DNA of 64,000 nucleotides, from positions 18,975,375-19,039,374 of the forward strand of contig CAIIXF020000005.1 of the NCBI GenBank assembly GCA_903813345.2, written 5' to 3'. This stretch comes from Owenia fusiformis (taxonomy: Eukaryota > Annelida > Polychaeta > Sabellida > Oweniidae). This document shows, piece by piece, positions 37,335-57,570 of this stretch (position 1 is the stretch's first letter; the number at the start of each line of letters is the position of its first letter). The notes beneath the pieces were generated by a model. The model saw only the letters and a program-made list of their open reading frames with translations, had not been told where the DNA came from and ran no database searches. Both the position numbers and the translations under genes were made by a program.

Positions 37335-37568
37335 AGGTTAAGATCGCACTATTTTGGAGAACGTGTACATGAAACGTGTAAAATCGTGGTCCCATCAAGA
37401 ATATTTTCAATTCACCGGCCTTTTAATTTGCCCGATTGAGTATGAAGATGTGAGGAAAAAAGTTGCATTAAGGGGAATTGAGAGGTATGCAATAGTAGAA
37501 TTCGGGAGGGGGTCTTAATATTTCACGTTTACGTTCAAGTTCTCCAAAATGCGTGTAACTAAACCTAC
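37335..37568. mobile_element. 234-bp foldback MITE
   Basis: The left arm contains ATTTTGGAGAACGTG and AAACGTG, the right arm the complements CAAGTTCTCCAAAAT and CACGTTT, in mirrored order over about 60 bases. No ORF. Confidence 0.5.
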
Positions 37569-38102
37569 CTAATATTTCAACATCTGTACGTGTTACATGA
37601 GGTAATCTGACTATTGAGGCGTTGCCGCTTCACCCTCGGGAGACACAATGACGACCAACTATGTATCAGATGCCCTCACCAAAGAACAGACCAAGACACA
37701 TAGAATCAAACATATTGTGCTAACAGAATTAACAATATCATAGTTGTTGTAAGTAACTCAAACTTACCAGATATATAGTGTTTGTAGTAAGCCCTAAATT
37801 ACTGCCATCTGTGGCTGTCGACCTCTTCAAATGCACGTCTACAATGAAATAAAACACAAGTGCAAACTTCTACTACTACTTTTGTACTTAAATTGAAGTA
37901 TGTTGCCAAAAACAAAAATAACAGGGGTCCATGACCAGTAAATTGTTATTAGTTGTTTGTCCAAAACATTGCGTCCCTCAATCTTGCATACAAACCGAAA
38001 AGTATTTTGAAATAGTTTGATTTCATTTTTGAAGAGATCTCCATGTACCCTAGATGTACCTAATTTCTAAGGTTGGACTTTCACGGTACAGCATGAGGGG
38101 AC

Positions 38103-38178
38103 ACTGGCGGATTAGGAGGGGGGGGGTTAGAGTTGAAATGTGCCCCCCCCCCATCCTTGTTAGTTCTCAGATCCGCCC
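38103..38178. mobile_element. Short GGCGGAT-ended MITE
   Basis: ACTGGCGGATTAGG, a run of G, a run of C, then CAGATCCGCCCTTGG. It belongs to the same end family as 31652 but is only about 76 bases long, with a poly-G/poly-C interior. Confidence 0.5.
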
Positions 38179-39595
38179 TTGGGGATGTGGTATGAGAGTG
38201 AAAATTGTTTCAAGTACGATCAATGTTAACGGAATTCGTTTCATTTGTATAATAAAAATATATATTTTTCCAATTTCTTCCCAAACATGGAATATTGTAC
38301 TTTTGACCTCCTTTCAACTGATCACTTGTTCAATGTACACCTCATGAAAAAATAGTTGGTCTGATCTATAAACGCCATCATAGGTTCAAATGATCAGCAC
38401 ATCTGAAGAACTGCATCAAAGATGCTGAGCTTGGTTCGTTGAATGACGAAATTATCAAAATGAGGTCAAATTCACCTATTTTTTATAGGTCAGTGTCATC
38501 AAAAGCGAATACTGGTAATGTAAAAAATGTAAACTAAAAGTCAATGGCCGTTAAAGGTCGGACTCTCTCAGGTCACATACGATATGTCAGGGTGGTCTAA
38601 TGGTGTCGAAGGAGGTCATATTCATTCATATGTCAATATGTAATCTGAAAGTCAACGTGGTTTAAGTTCTATGTCAACTAATATCTTAATATAAGAGGCT
38701 TATGAGTGCGTTATTGATATTCCTCAGTAACGATCTGAATCCAGTATGCAATGTTCAATCATGGGCTGCATGGGCATATTGACATAAAACTATTAACTTC
38801 TACAATTCAAGATTGTAAATCGAATCCTAGCACACTATGCAAGTGGCAAGTAATTCTTGCCTCTATCGATTTCCTTTCAAGAACATTACATACACACTTC
38901 TGACACTAGAAAATAGGCATTTTAGATATTTTCTTGCATAAACACTGAGGAAAACCATGCCGTGATTGATTGGGGCAATAGAAATCTACTTTGCAAGTGC
39001 AATCACCAATGTTCGTGAATATATCGCATCGCAACTTAGCGCAACATCCCAGCTTTCAGTCTAGTGTATGGCGCCAACCGAAGAAAACATGGGGAATTTG
39101 ATAAACGAACCAAGCAAAATAAGTTGGAGCGCATAAGAATCCTGTTATTTGTTACTCAGTCATTTTGATTCACAGAGTTCCAGTTGCATTGTTTCCTAAA
39201 ATCAACACTCGATGCTGCTCACTTCGTGCAAATTTTGGAAAGCAACACCTCCAAGGAATGGTCATTCCACAATGTACCGAGACGGAGTCCGGGGCTTAAA
39301 ACCTTAACCAATTTCAGCCTCGGTTTTATAGATTTTACTGTTCCCGGGATCACTGTACTCTTCTCTACTATGGCCTTACTGAGCACCACCATTTTGGAAT
39401 CATGAAAATGTTAGCCATCCCGAAAATTATTATCCTTGGTATCAAGTTAGAAAGTTAGTGCTTGCAGTTACTCGAATTTAACAATAGGCCACTTTTCTAA
39501 ATAGATTCCAGCTTTTAGAAACATTTAATTATGATACTTTTTTATCCTTTCAGAAGTTTAGGTACAAGCCCCTGTGAGCCCCCCCCCCTCCCCCC

Positions 39596-39746
39596 GTGGC
39601 GGATCCAGGGGGGGGACATGGGCCCCGGCCCCCTTTTAGTCGGTCCAGAATTTAGTTTTAGTTTTTGGGCCCCAAACTTTTGTAGGGCCTTTTTGGTTTT
39701 AGGCCTCAAAATCCCCCCCCCTTGTTAATTTCTGGATCCGCCACTG
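39596..39746. mobile_element. GTGGCGGATCC-ended MITE
   Basis: GTGGCGGATCCAGG at the left and TCTGGATCCGCCAC at the right are perfect inverted ends. The interior is GGGCCC- and G/C-run-rich, as in the other family members. Confidence 0.7.
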
Positions 39747-42425
39747 CCCCCCCCCACACTACACACCTCCCACAAGAGATGATGTGTGGATGAAGTAGAT
39801 AAGGGAGTTCAGTCTTGAAGAAAGACTACCATTTAAGTATTGAAATTTAAACGATAGTTCGAACATGGGTTAAACATAATCTCTTGTCTTACTCTTCTGT
39901 ATGCTATCATGATGCTATCTACCTAGACAAAAACCCTCTGCCTGGCTGAGAGCAAAGGGGTGAACGCGTGGATGCAATCGTCCACTTCCCTCGCAGCAGA
40001 GGCATTGTAGTGGACTTAACCTGGATCCCACCATTGATGAATAACAAATTCATTTATTGCTTCACCAAATTAGAGAAAGAAAAAATCACCCATTGCAATG
40101 TTGAGATGTGGTTGCGACGTTTGTAGTGCATCTGAGTGCAAATAATCTATTAACACTGCAACTACTAATGCTGCTAATATTGATACAGAATAATATCTGA
40201 TAATTTATAGTAAACAAATGTCCTTTCTCACAAATAAATAATTTCTGAGAATACATGTCAATGTATGCAGCATCAAGACCATACACAACCGTCTACCGAT
40301 TCTAAACACACCAAATTACCTCCATGATTTAATAAGAAGAATCTTAAGTACTTACCGGTCCCTTTGGTGTTTATGATCTGTCTATTGCTGGATTCTACGA
40401 CAGGTTGACTGCACAGAAAAACAAAATGGTGAACCGATATTAACGTTGGAAGCGATGCAGTGTGGGATGCTACAATAAATAATTAATGTTATTGATCCGC
40501 AAGCTGGCCGTAGTTGTGCTGCGATATCTGGATATTGAATGATCTGTAGCATTGTCAGACTTTCATGCAATATTGAACTAATAAACACAAATGCACATGA
40601 TTGCAAATTACGATAAGTTAATAAACCTAAATAAATGTGCACCCTACAGTGTAACTGATTATAGTGAATCAATATTTTGTCTTTACTAATTAGCGCAATC
40701 ATGGCAATGCATTGGTTCTGGAACACCCCTCCCTTTCTGGCATGAAATCATTTGATTGCATAAATGTCATTTTATGTAGCTGGATCATTCTGGTTTCTTT
40801 GGCACTCAGGGTCAGGCAAAAATATATAACTAGTTGACATAACAACTCATGTTTGTTTTGGGTTTGCATTTATGAGCGCAACAATAATCAATATAACAGT
40901 AGAAATAGCTATGTTCCATTTTGATGATATAAAACTGATGACGTAGGTGTGCTAGGTCAACATTTAACAAAATGATTTAAAAGTTCCAAGTGTTCCAATG
41001 CACTCTGCAGATACATGGGCAGAGCCGGGGCAGAGCCAAATGAATATGTGATTTCAACAAAATGATGGAATCAGGCACAGCTTTTCATTTTATGGACGTC
41101 TACTTTTGAAAATAAAAACAACGGGTTTTTATGTTCAGTCCAGCAGTAAACGTAAGGTGGCTTTGACTCTGTTTTGGTTGTTTTTCTGCAAAGTATGAAT
41201 TGGAGCGCATTGGGAACGTATTCTCATTCTGGAAGTCACTCGATCACTGAGTCATAATAACAGACTATGAATTTATAAAACCTACCATAGTGACTTGATT
41301 CTTACCACTATGATTGCATGGATCAACCATCATGTAGGCAAAATGACAACGAATGATAAAAACTGCAGAGAAAAAGTAATTTACCATTAACCTTCAATAA
41401 ACCAAAATATTTTACTTATTCTTACATTTGTGTCGTGTATATTTTTCTCATCAGTTAATTTGAGTGAAGAATCGATATACATTTGCCTCAGCATCAGAAA
41501 GTGAGGGACGAGCTAATAGAACAAGACCATACATTTGTATGTAACAGGCTTACTTCAATCAATATCGTGTTTAATTTCCCAATTTCTTCCCAATTCTCAA
41601 AGCATTATGTTTAACAGGAAGCAAATGATGTTTGACTTGGGTACACTCTCGGATCACATGGTTTCAGAGAAACATCTTTCTCTAGAAACCCCAGGGTTTA
41701 ATAGATGGCATGTGAACTTGGTTATAGAATCATTATATTAAATACTTTTTAATGTTCTTTAAAGTGAATCATCTCGCAATGTTAGAATTATGTGGGCTAC
41801 CCACAGACTTCGTGTAGTATGCCAAACGTATATATATATAAGGGTTATGTACTGGGAGGTTTTGGATACAGGGTTTATCCCAAGGGAGGGGGGGGGTGTA
41901 TAGGGATATTGTATATCCTATAAGAGGGTGAAAATTTATTGTATATTGTATAAGAGGGGGCAAAATTTATTGTATATGGTATAAGAGGAGTAAAAAATAT
42001 GGTATATGGTATAATAGAAAATATATGGTATATGGTACCTATAGAATTAAAGAAGGCTAATAATGCAGAAATTGTACCCTAAAGTTCCCAATTGTGCCAA
42101 CTCTCTGACTGTAACCGTGTTGGAAAAACATGGAAAAGTAGTCTCTCTAATTGGTTCCACATTCCAGGTCAATCAATGCTGTAAGTTTAGAGAAAATCAC
42201 TCTCAAACTAAGAGTTTTGTGCCCTTTTCATTCAAATTTTCACAGGAGGTGTTAAAAACATTCTCGAATAAGAATCACGCCCGGTGATCAGAAGAAATGA
42301 ACGGAGGGAAAGTAGCTGATTTTCGGTAGAAAATTCAACAAATCTTGAAGATTGAATAGCTAAATGAATAGGTGCAGTGGACGGGTAAATATGTTAGGTT
42401 TTCTTGGATTTTTTTTGAATTGTAG

Positions 42426-42966
42426 AGATAAAAGATCTATTAAAAATGCAGCGTCGCCAACGTGCAAATGCCAATATTTTTGCTATAAATCAAGCAACAG
42501 GGGTCTACATGACCTGTAATAAATACTTTTAAGTGAAGTAATTATCACAAAACTATTGTCATCGTTGGTTTTGTAAAACACGTTACCATACGTTATATAA
42601 AAAGTAACCGAAAATTATTAAAATTGAACAGAGGGGGAGTAATGTGTCTACAAGACATATGAAAAGAGATGTAACTTGACTTTATTTCCAAAAACTCCAT
42701 ATGTCCCTATTTTTCACTTTTCAGAGTTGTAACATCAAGCTGTTACTGAGTTCATTTTTTAAGTACACGAGTTTGTGGAAATTCCTCCCACCCTCCGTTC
42801 ACCCCCTCCCCTCCGTGCAATTTCAATTATTTTCGATTATTTTTTTATCTATCATTTGGAAATTTATTTTTAAAAACCGTCAATGAAATTAGTTTTGTGA
42901 TAAAAACATTGGCATTTGCACGTTGGCGACGCTGCACCTTTTTAATACTGTAGATCTTTTATCTAT
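42426..42966. mobile_element. Foldback element, first of an adjacent pair
   Basis: AGATAAAAGATCTATTAAAA, then GCAGCGTCGCCAACGTGC and AAATGCCAAT at 42426-42476, is mirrored at 42908-42966. The arms continue weakly inward (ATCACAAAACTA appears on both sides in inverted order). No transposase frame. It ends 5 bases before the next foldback begins. Confidence 0.65.
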
Positions 42967-42971
42967 TCATG

Positions 42972-43402
42972 ACAAAATGTCGGAACGTCGAAGGTACGAT
43001 TTTACTTTTTTCCTTATTTAACACGTTGTAGGCAGAATTCCCACGACATTTTTTTATCTCAAACGTGTATCAGTATCATATGTTTAAGAAAATGTACATA
43101 TTTGCGTACAAATAGTTTAGAAGACAACAGAATCGTCGATTTAATTCCTCATCTGAGTTACATAAACGGTTTTTCGAAAAACAGTTAAAATCTGCACTTT
43201 TAACCCAAACCGTTTATGTAACTTAAGTGAGGAATTAAATCGACGATTCTGTTGTCGTCTGAGCTATTTTTCGCAAACATGTATATTTTCTAAAACATAT
43301 GATGCTGATACACGTTTGTGTGAAAAAATGTCATGGGGATTCTGCCTAACGCGTGAAATACGGAAAAAAGAAAAATCGTACCTTCGACGTTCCGACATTT
43401 TG
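42972..43402. mobile_element. Near-complete palindrome, arms about 200 bp
   Basis: The left arm 42972-43172 starts ACAAAATGTCGGAACGTCG; the right arm 43207-43402 is its complement with scattered mismatches. A 34-base loop separates them, bounded by AAACGGTTT/AAACCGTTT. Mismatches between the arms show it is not a very recent duplication. Confidence 0.8.
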
Positions 43403-44689
43403 TTACCAAAACGATTCGATCACCAGTGAAACTTAAGCAGGGGAGTGTAAGTCGGTGTGGGTAATATTATTTTTCCATGGGGACTAAATTGATAGAAAGA
43501 TGGCAGTACCGGTCTGTTCTCTCACCTACCGTTTAAGCCATTTAGGGTGAGATGGTGAATAATCTTATACTGTTACACAAGACCTTTGTCACAATAAATG
43601 AATGAATATGGGAGAAACATCCCCCGGAGGCAGGGGTCCAAACATCATCCACTCTGTCTGTTTCTTCTGATCTTATCATAGGGCACATGAGCAGATAGTA
43701 GAGATGTTCTGAAAGGAAAATCGTCTCTATGAAGCAAAGAAAAAATTGATGCAGACACTGGAACAGATATGTAGTAGAAACCAGGGTCCGTAGATAGCCA
43801 GGTTTGCCAAAGAGGTTTACTTTTCAAAAATCAAGAGTTGACATTTGACAATTATGGCCCAAAACCACTTGAAAAGTGCTCAGAATAGTAAATGGTCGAT
43901 GAATGCTTCGCCTTCGTGCAGTATGTGTATGGGTTAGTACATATGCTTTTATATTTCCAATATCAGAAGGATACATGATTCTTGATTCCTTAAATAAATT
44001 ATCAAATGATATCTCCAATAGTAAAAAAATAAATAAAAAAAAATTAATTAAAGTATGCAAAGAAAGTAAGTAAAATGAACAGAGCATGCATTAAAATGCC
44101 CATTAAAATATGTCGGATCATCCCTGATATTTATTTACAATATTTAAAATTGCCAAAATACCTGAAATACTCATGCCATTGCATGGATAGATACGCGTGT
44201 TTTCTACTCTTTCCTTGGTAGCAGACGGTGGGTGATGATCATGCATGAGGCCTTAAGAATGATACAATTCTTGTGCGCGATTGACAATTACATGTTTACC
44301 AAAATGGAAGAGTTTTATGAGTGAAAACATGTGTTAAACTAGAAACGTTTACTTCTAAAAGGAAGTGGAGATATTGGGAAAACATATTTAGGTTATGCAA
44401 GCTAGGATTCACACACAATAGACTCTATGACTTTAAATGTTCAAGGGAATGTTAGTTTAAGTTTTTAAGAGTAAGCGTTGCAGAGTCACTGTCTGTGAAA
44501 TCAAGACATATCTTTGGTTTACGCTCTCGGTCACAATGTGTTCCACTTGCACTTTTAGACTCCATCGGATCATTCATATATATCTGTGCCAGTGGTGTAA
44601 AAGTATTTAACTTGTTTAGAAAGCGATCTGTATCCATATGCCATCTATTTATAGTCCATTTGTCATTTTCTGAACGTATGAATATTTAA

Positions 44690-44984
44690 AAGTATGATGT
44701 TTTTCTGTGTAAATACTATCATTAGGGATTATTGGAGTGATTTAGCAGGGTTGCTAAAAAACTAACGTTGGGGAAAATTTTTGTATCTATCACCATAGTA
44801 ACATACCAGGTACATGGTGGTATCCCGACGCTAAGTCAATAGTCAACGCCATATTAAGCCAATGCACCCCTCCCTAATTAGCCGATATACTTTTTTCCCC
44901 AAACTAACTTTTTGTCCAACCCAGTTAAATCACTTCAGAAAACCCTTATTATCATAAATCGACCATAAAACATCATACTTTTAA
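44690..44984. mobile_element. 295-bp foldback MITE
   Basis: The left arm AAAGTATGATGTTTT, ATTATTGGAGTGATTTA, GGGTTG is matched by its complement at the right (CAACCCAGTTAAATCACTTC ... AAAACATCATACTTT). Arms are about 80-90 bases with gaps. No ORF. Confidence 0.6.
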
Positions 44985-45266
44985 CAATTTCTAGGTTCAT
45001 GTATAGGGGTGACAAATGGACTATTATTGTTCATGTTCGGCTCGCTTTACATTTACTGTACTGTAAATTGCGTTATTGGTGACGAGCTGTCAATCCGCCA
45101 AATTAAATACTGTAACAGCCAAAATTTTCAAAATTTACCCAATCCGCCGCTAAATTGAAGCAAGTGACATTATGTGCTTTTGATATTTGAGCGTAGGCCT
45201 GGGAAGCTCGCAAACGATTTCTTTATGCGTCGTTTAAATGGAACAGGCGGTATGAGTGGATGCTAA

Positions 45267-45406
45267 TGCCTTGGTCACATTTGCTCCGATTTTCACTACG
45301 GCGCCCGGCCGATTGAGTAGTTTGTTCAAAATTGAATACAATATTGAGCAAAACACTCAATCGGCCGGGCGCCGGCCGATGGATCGGAGCAAATGTGACC
45401 TAGGCA
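45267..45406. mobile_element. 140-bp hairpin MITE
   Basis: TGCCTTGGTCACATTTGCTC and, further in, GCGCCCGGCCGATTGAGT are matched by near-perfect complements on the right arm (ending AAATGTGACCTAGGCA). The small interior loop contains TTCAAAATTGAATACAATATT. Confidence 0.7.
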
Positions 45407-46195
45407 TAAGTTGTTGTTGTTGCACGAATCCCTGGAACTGGACACGAAGTCAGTCTTCGTTTCAAAATGGCCGGTGTGAAAGAAATTATGGCCCCCCTTT
45501 TAAAGGCCCTTACTGGCCCTGATTGGCCTATATATTTGCGTAGTGTCGAACTTTCACTTCCTAAGCACCTGGTTGTATTTGTGACCAGAACCGTAAAAAG
45601 TATTTTGACTGATTTATATGGTTGTATGATTGACAAACAGTGCTCTGTACTGATTCAATGCACCGTTTCAGTTATCCCTTATTGTATATAATTCCAAAGA
45701 TGAAGGCCATGCCCTAAATTGTCGTTGTAAGCAGTTGTCGTCATGGTAATTGTCCGCCGAATTCATTGAGCAAAGTGGTCACGGGTGAGTTCCAAAAGAG
45801 TTTAACTCTAAAAATATCTACTGGGCTTTCAAGTGCAAATGTAACTCTAAATGCATAATACAACGTTGATATATACATTTAAACTAATAGTCCTTGCTGC
45901 AAGTCAAACAAGTTTGCTTTCACTGGCACAAAGCGGAAACTGTCTTCGCTTCCGAATCGAGAAAATTGATTTGTAAATATCCAAACAATTGCGTTATACG
46001 ATGCAAAATATTCAGATGAAATTTGGAGGAGGAAAGCAATTTAGATGAATCAAGAAAACAAAACATCTCATAAAATTTTGTTTCCGGAAGCCAGGCCCTG
46101 TTGAAACGAATGTCTTCGTTTCGGTTGATCCCCAGTAATGAATACATGTAAGAGCAGTATGTGACGAAAAGAACGCTGAACATTATAGGAAATAT

Positions 46196-46384
46196 ATGAC
46201 GCCGATTAAGAATAAGGTCACAGAAATGGAGCGAGGAATATATACAAGACCAATAATTCCGAAAGATCAAAGAAAATGTAAATTATGTAAAATCAACACT
46301 GGTACAAAAACTCATTTTATTTTTGAATGCCAAAAATTGGAAAAAATGAGATATGAATACTTTGATACGTTTAATGTGCTATAA
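46196..46384 (+). pseudogene. LINE ORF2 C-terminal fragment
   Basis: About 62 residues end a reading frame with RKCKLCKINTGTKTHFIFEC, a CX2CX8HX4C knuckle of the type that closes many LINE polyproteins, followed by QKLEKMRYEYFDTF. The knuckle spacing after the second Cys equals that of the fragment at 9019-9390, but the sequences differ, so these are two different LINE lineages. No reverse transcriptase remains. Confidence 0.55.
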
Positions 46385-46470
46385 AAGTTAACAGAAAATG
46401 ACAAAACAAAAAATGTCAAAACCATGCTGGATTTTGAAAAATTTTTGAACCAAGATAACTTCTTCTGTTT

Positions 46471-47050
46471 GGACCTATTCCACATATTATTTACATGACC
46501 GGGAACACAATGAAAATGGTCAGAATGACCATAAACATGATGAAATAATCTTTTCAGCCCTCTGAAAATATGACTGAAAATAGCTGAAAGTACGTGCTCA
46601 GGAAAAGTCAATGAACAGAATCTTTTGATTTTTTCAGAAAATGTGCCTAACATATTGCTCTAAATGATACAATCTTTGAAATTTTAAAAAATCTTCTGAA
46701 ACAATAATGGGAAAATAGATCGATTTAAAATGCTCTAATACAATCTTTGAAATTTTAGAAAATTGTCTTAAACAAAAATGGCGGTCATAAAAAGGAAAAT
46801 AGATCGCTTTTTTTTCTTTTTCTATGAATGATATCAAATTTTTAAAGATTGTATCATTTAGAGCAATATATTGGGCACATTTTCTGAAAAATTCAAAAGA
46901 TTCTGTTCAGTGACCTTTCCTACCTCCTACTTTTAGTTTTTTTCAGTCACATTTTCATAGGGCTGAAAAGATTATTTCATCATGTTTAGGGTCATTCTGA
47001 CCATTAACATTGTGATCCTGGACCTGTAAATGGTATTTGGAACTAGTTGA
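46471..47050. mobile_element. Foldback element with about 180-bp arms
   Basis: ATGGTCAGAATGACC, AATAATCTTTTCAGCCCT, ACAGAATCTTTTGA and TTGCTCTAAATGATACAATC on the left recur as complements, in reverse order, at 46845-47050. The centre has further copies of ACAATCTTTGAAATTTTA. It begins about 90 bases after the LINE fragment. Confidence 0.7.
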
Positions 47051-47223
47051 ATGGACTGGAGGTCAAAACAGAACTCTGTTATCTTTGTTAAAAAATGTCT
47101 AAAAATGAAAAAAAATTGTCACTTTCTGTTTTTTTCATTTCCTGTTAACTTCCATAGCACCTTAACAATATAAATATATACATGTAGGCTAACAGTAGTG
47201 ACGTGTATATATCTAATGATTTT

Positions 47224-47488
47224 CCGCTTGCGCGGAAAAAAATTTTGGGCCCCTAAAACGCAAAAGTGGGCCCAAATTTTGAAATTTTGAGGCCCATTTT
47301 CTTCAAAATTTGGCCTGAATTTAAAAATAAGGCCTTAAAAGGCCCAGTAATGACCAAAAAGGCCGACTTTTTGAAGGCCTTAAGGCCTTTTTTGGCCCAA
47401 AATTTTTTTTGGGCCCAATTTTTTTTTCTGGGCCCACCCAAGGGGGGGGGGCCCGGGCCCCCAGGCCCCCCCCCTAATCCGCCAGTGA
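47224..47488. mobile_element. GGGCCC-rich member of the GGCGGATC MITE family, diverged left end
   Basis: The right end CTAATCCGCCAGTGAG matches the family. The left end (CCGCTTGCGCGGAAA) has diverged. The interior is a dense set of GGGCCC, AAGGCC and GGCCTT palindromes like 31652. Confidence 0.5.
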
Positions 47489-47601
47489 GTTTTAGTTTTA
47501 GATTTTTAGTACAATAAAGCATTGAATATATTAACTGAGAAAAATCTCAAATGAACTGTAACTTTCATTTCAAAGTTACAGCTCTACATAGCCTAAAGCA
47601 G

Positions 47602-47662
47602 TGGCGGACTCCAGGAGGCAAATGTTGCCCATCCCCCTTGTTCTGCCAGGATCCGCCACTGT
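47602..47662. mobile_element. 60-bp minimal GTGGCGGA-ended MITE
   Basis: AGTGGCGGACTCCAGG at the left and CAGGATCCGCCACT at the right, only about 30 bases apart. This is the smallest complete member in the window, ending in a poly-C run just outside. Confidence 0.65.
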
Positions 47663-48087
47663 AAAGAATAAAGCCCCCCCCCCCCCCAATAAAGAATTCA
47701 TACAGTAATAAACAATTTAAACATCTAACTACTTGAAAGAGTCTGGGGAATTACGGAAACTGTTTTCAGCATATAAACTTACATGTACATGTACGGATAG
47801 ATAATCAGTAATTCGGCGGACCTTTGAGACAGGGACGAAGGTGCAAACACCCCACCGAGTATGCTTTTTCTGAAATGCTGTCCTGATTTTCATTCATTTC
47901 CCCACTAGTTTTATGTTTGATGCACCAATATGTTGTGTTTTGAGACATGGTTAACCACTTTAAAAAATGCATCCATTATTAATTTATTTACTGATTTAGA
48001 TTCTAATTGTGATGAGGTGAAAAGCTTTTGAAAGTGAAATATTATCTCACCTCGACCTTCTCTATAGCCTAATTATATTACTAGTAT

Positions 48088-48593
48088 CAGGGCTGTCAAC
48101 TTGGGATCACCTAATATGAGTGACTTCAAAATGTTGGACACCTAAGTCCAAATCTGAACACTTTTGTCCAAATTTTGAACACCTTTGGCCAACTTTTAAA
48201 CACCTTTGGCCAAAGTTTGAGCACCTTTGCCAAACTTTGAACACCTCAAATTTTTCGCGCTCGCTACGCTCGCGATGTCGTCAACGGGGGGGGGGGGGGG
48301 GGGGGGGGGTAGGGGTAGGTACGAAATAATTTCAAAGAACATGCGTGACACATACGGGATTCGCGTGACAAATCCGAACAAATTGCGTTCGGTTTTTTCC
48401 GGCGTTCGTATTTTTACCGTATCGTAAACATATTTCGAAAAAATTCCTACATAAATATTTTTGCTTGACAATTACCAGGTAAAATGCGTATTTTGCGTGA
48501 CATTTTCTGTCACGCAAAAAAAACTGGCGTGACTTCAAATTCTTCAGCAAATGCGTGACAAATACGCAAATTGCGGGACAGTTGACAGGCCTG
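48088..48593 (+). mobile_element. CAGGGCTGTCAACT-ended element with poly-G tract, copy 2
   Basis: Nearly identical over its whole length to 32662-33176, including TTTGGCCAA blocks, CGCTCGCTACGCTCGCG, the G run (about 24 here) and the ATGCGTGACA repeats. The shared length of about 510 bases with few changes suggests recent activity of the family. The flanking duplication is less clear here (GTAT). Confidence 0.75.
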
Positions 48594-48686
48594 CGTATGT
48601 ACATTGTTTTCGTGTTCCAGTATCGATAACTATCAGGAGTTAGTGGAGACATACATGTAGTGAACTCCAAACTTGTCTATAGAAAG

Positions 48687-49322
48687 AAAAACTCGGGAAA
48701 AACCATAGATCCCGGCCAGATTCTTTTGTAGTAGAATCAGTAGCTCAATAATATTTCCTCAAGATGAGACACCTCAGAAAATTTCAAATTTTAAAATGAC
48801 GATTCGGCAGCCATTTCTGAAAAATATGAGACAAATCATACCTCATTCGAAGGGTCTTGTTATTCTTTACCTTTTTTATCACCAATGGCCGTTATTCAAG
48901 CAATACTGCGTTGATAAGAGGCCAAAACAGTGATATTTTATCGCCGGACTCTTGTCTGTCCAAATCTGAATGTTGCTCCCGTGGTTCCAGAAATGTGACG
49001 TCATCATTACAATGATATTTGGACACACAAGAGTCCGGATTTCGTGAAAAATATTCGCCGTATTGAAAGTCAAATAACTGCATCCATAGGTTATTTACTC
49101 GAACCAAACAAGTAGAAATAGAAAGATGAAGATCTCAGCTATAAAATAAGTGCAAAATCTGTCACGGGGAAACAGGTACCATTTTGTATAAGGAACGTTT
49201 TGAAAGGTGGACACTTTTTTTTCGAAATTTTCCAATTTAGTGTCGTATCTTCTGTATTATTCTTTGAGCCTATGATCCTACTACAAAACGATCTGGCCAA
49301 TATCTGTGGGAAAAACTCTCAA
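48687..49322. mobile_element. Foldback element just upstream of SLC35E3
   Basis: The left arm has GGCCAGATTCTTTTGTAGTA, the right arm TACTACAAAACGATCTGGCC. Inner pairs include GCCGGACTCTTGTCTGTCC and its near complement around 49020. The right end lies about 240 bases before the SLC35E3 ATG, so it overlaps the region where a promoter or 5'UTR is expected. Confidence 0.65.
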
Positions 49323-49498
49323 TGTTGCCGGTGACTTAACCGGAAGTTTACTTCTGCTAGTAGTTCTACGGAGTGAATGATCTGGTTTTTAACTTTCTCA
49401 AAATCAATGTTTATACTTTTATATACTGAAACATAAACAAAACGTACAATATAAAGTTATTTGAAAATCCTATCAACTGTTTGAAGCATTTCCCTTAA

Positions 49499-57570
<8,072 letters not shown>

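Larger units (their letters stand above)
35835..42425. other. Gene-poor region upstream of complexin
   Basis: No recognisable coding exon. Complexin 5'UTR exons and promoter probably lie here but cannot be placed. Three MITEs and one degenerate element are listed separately. A low-complexity stretch of GTATATGGTATAAGAG units runs from about 41880 to 42050. The remaining open frames are short and unsupported. Confidence 0.5.
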
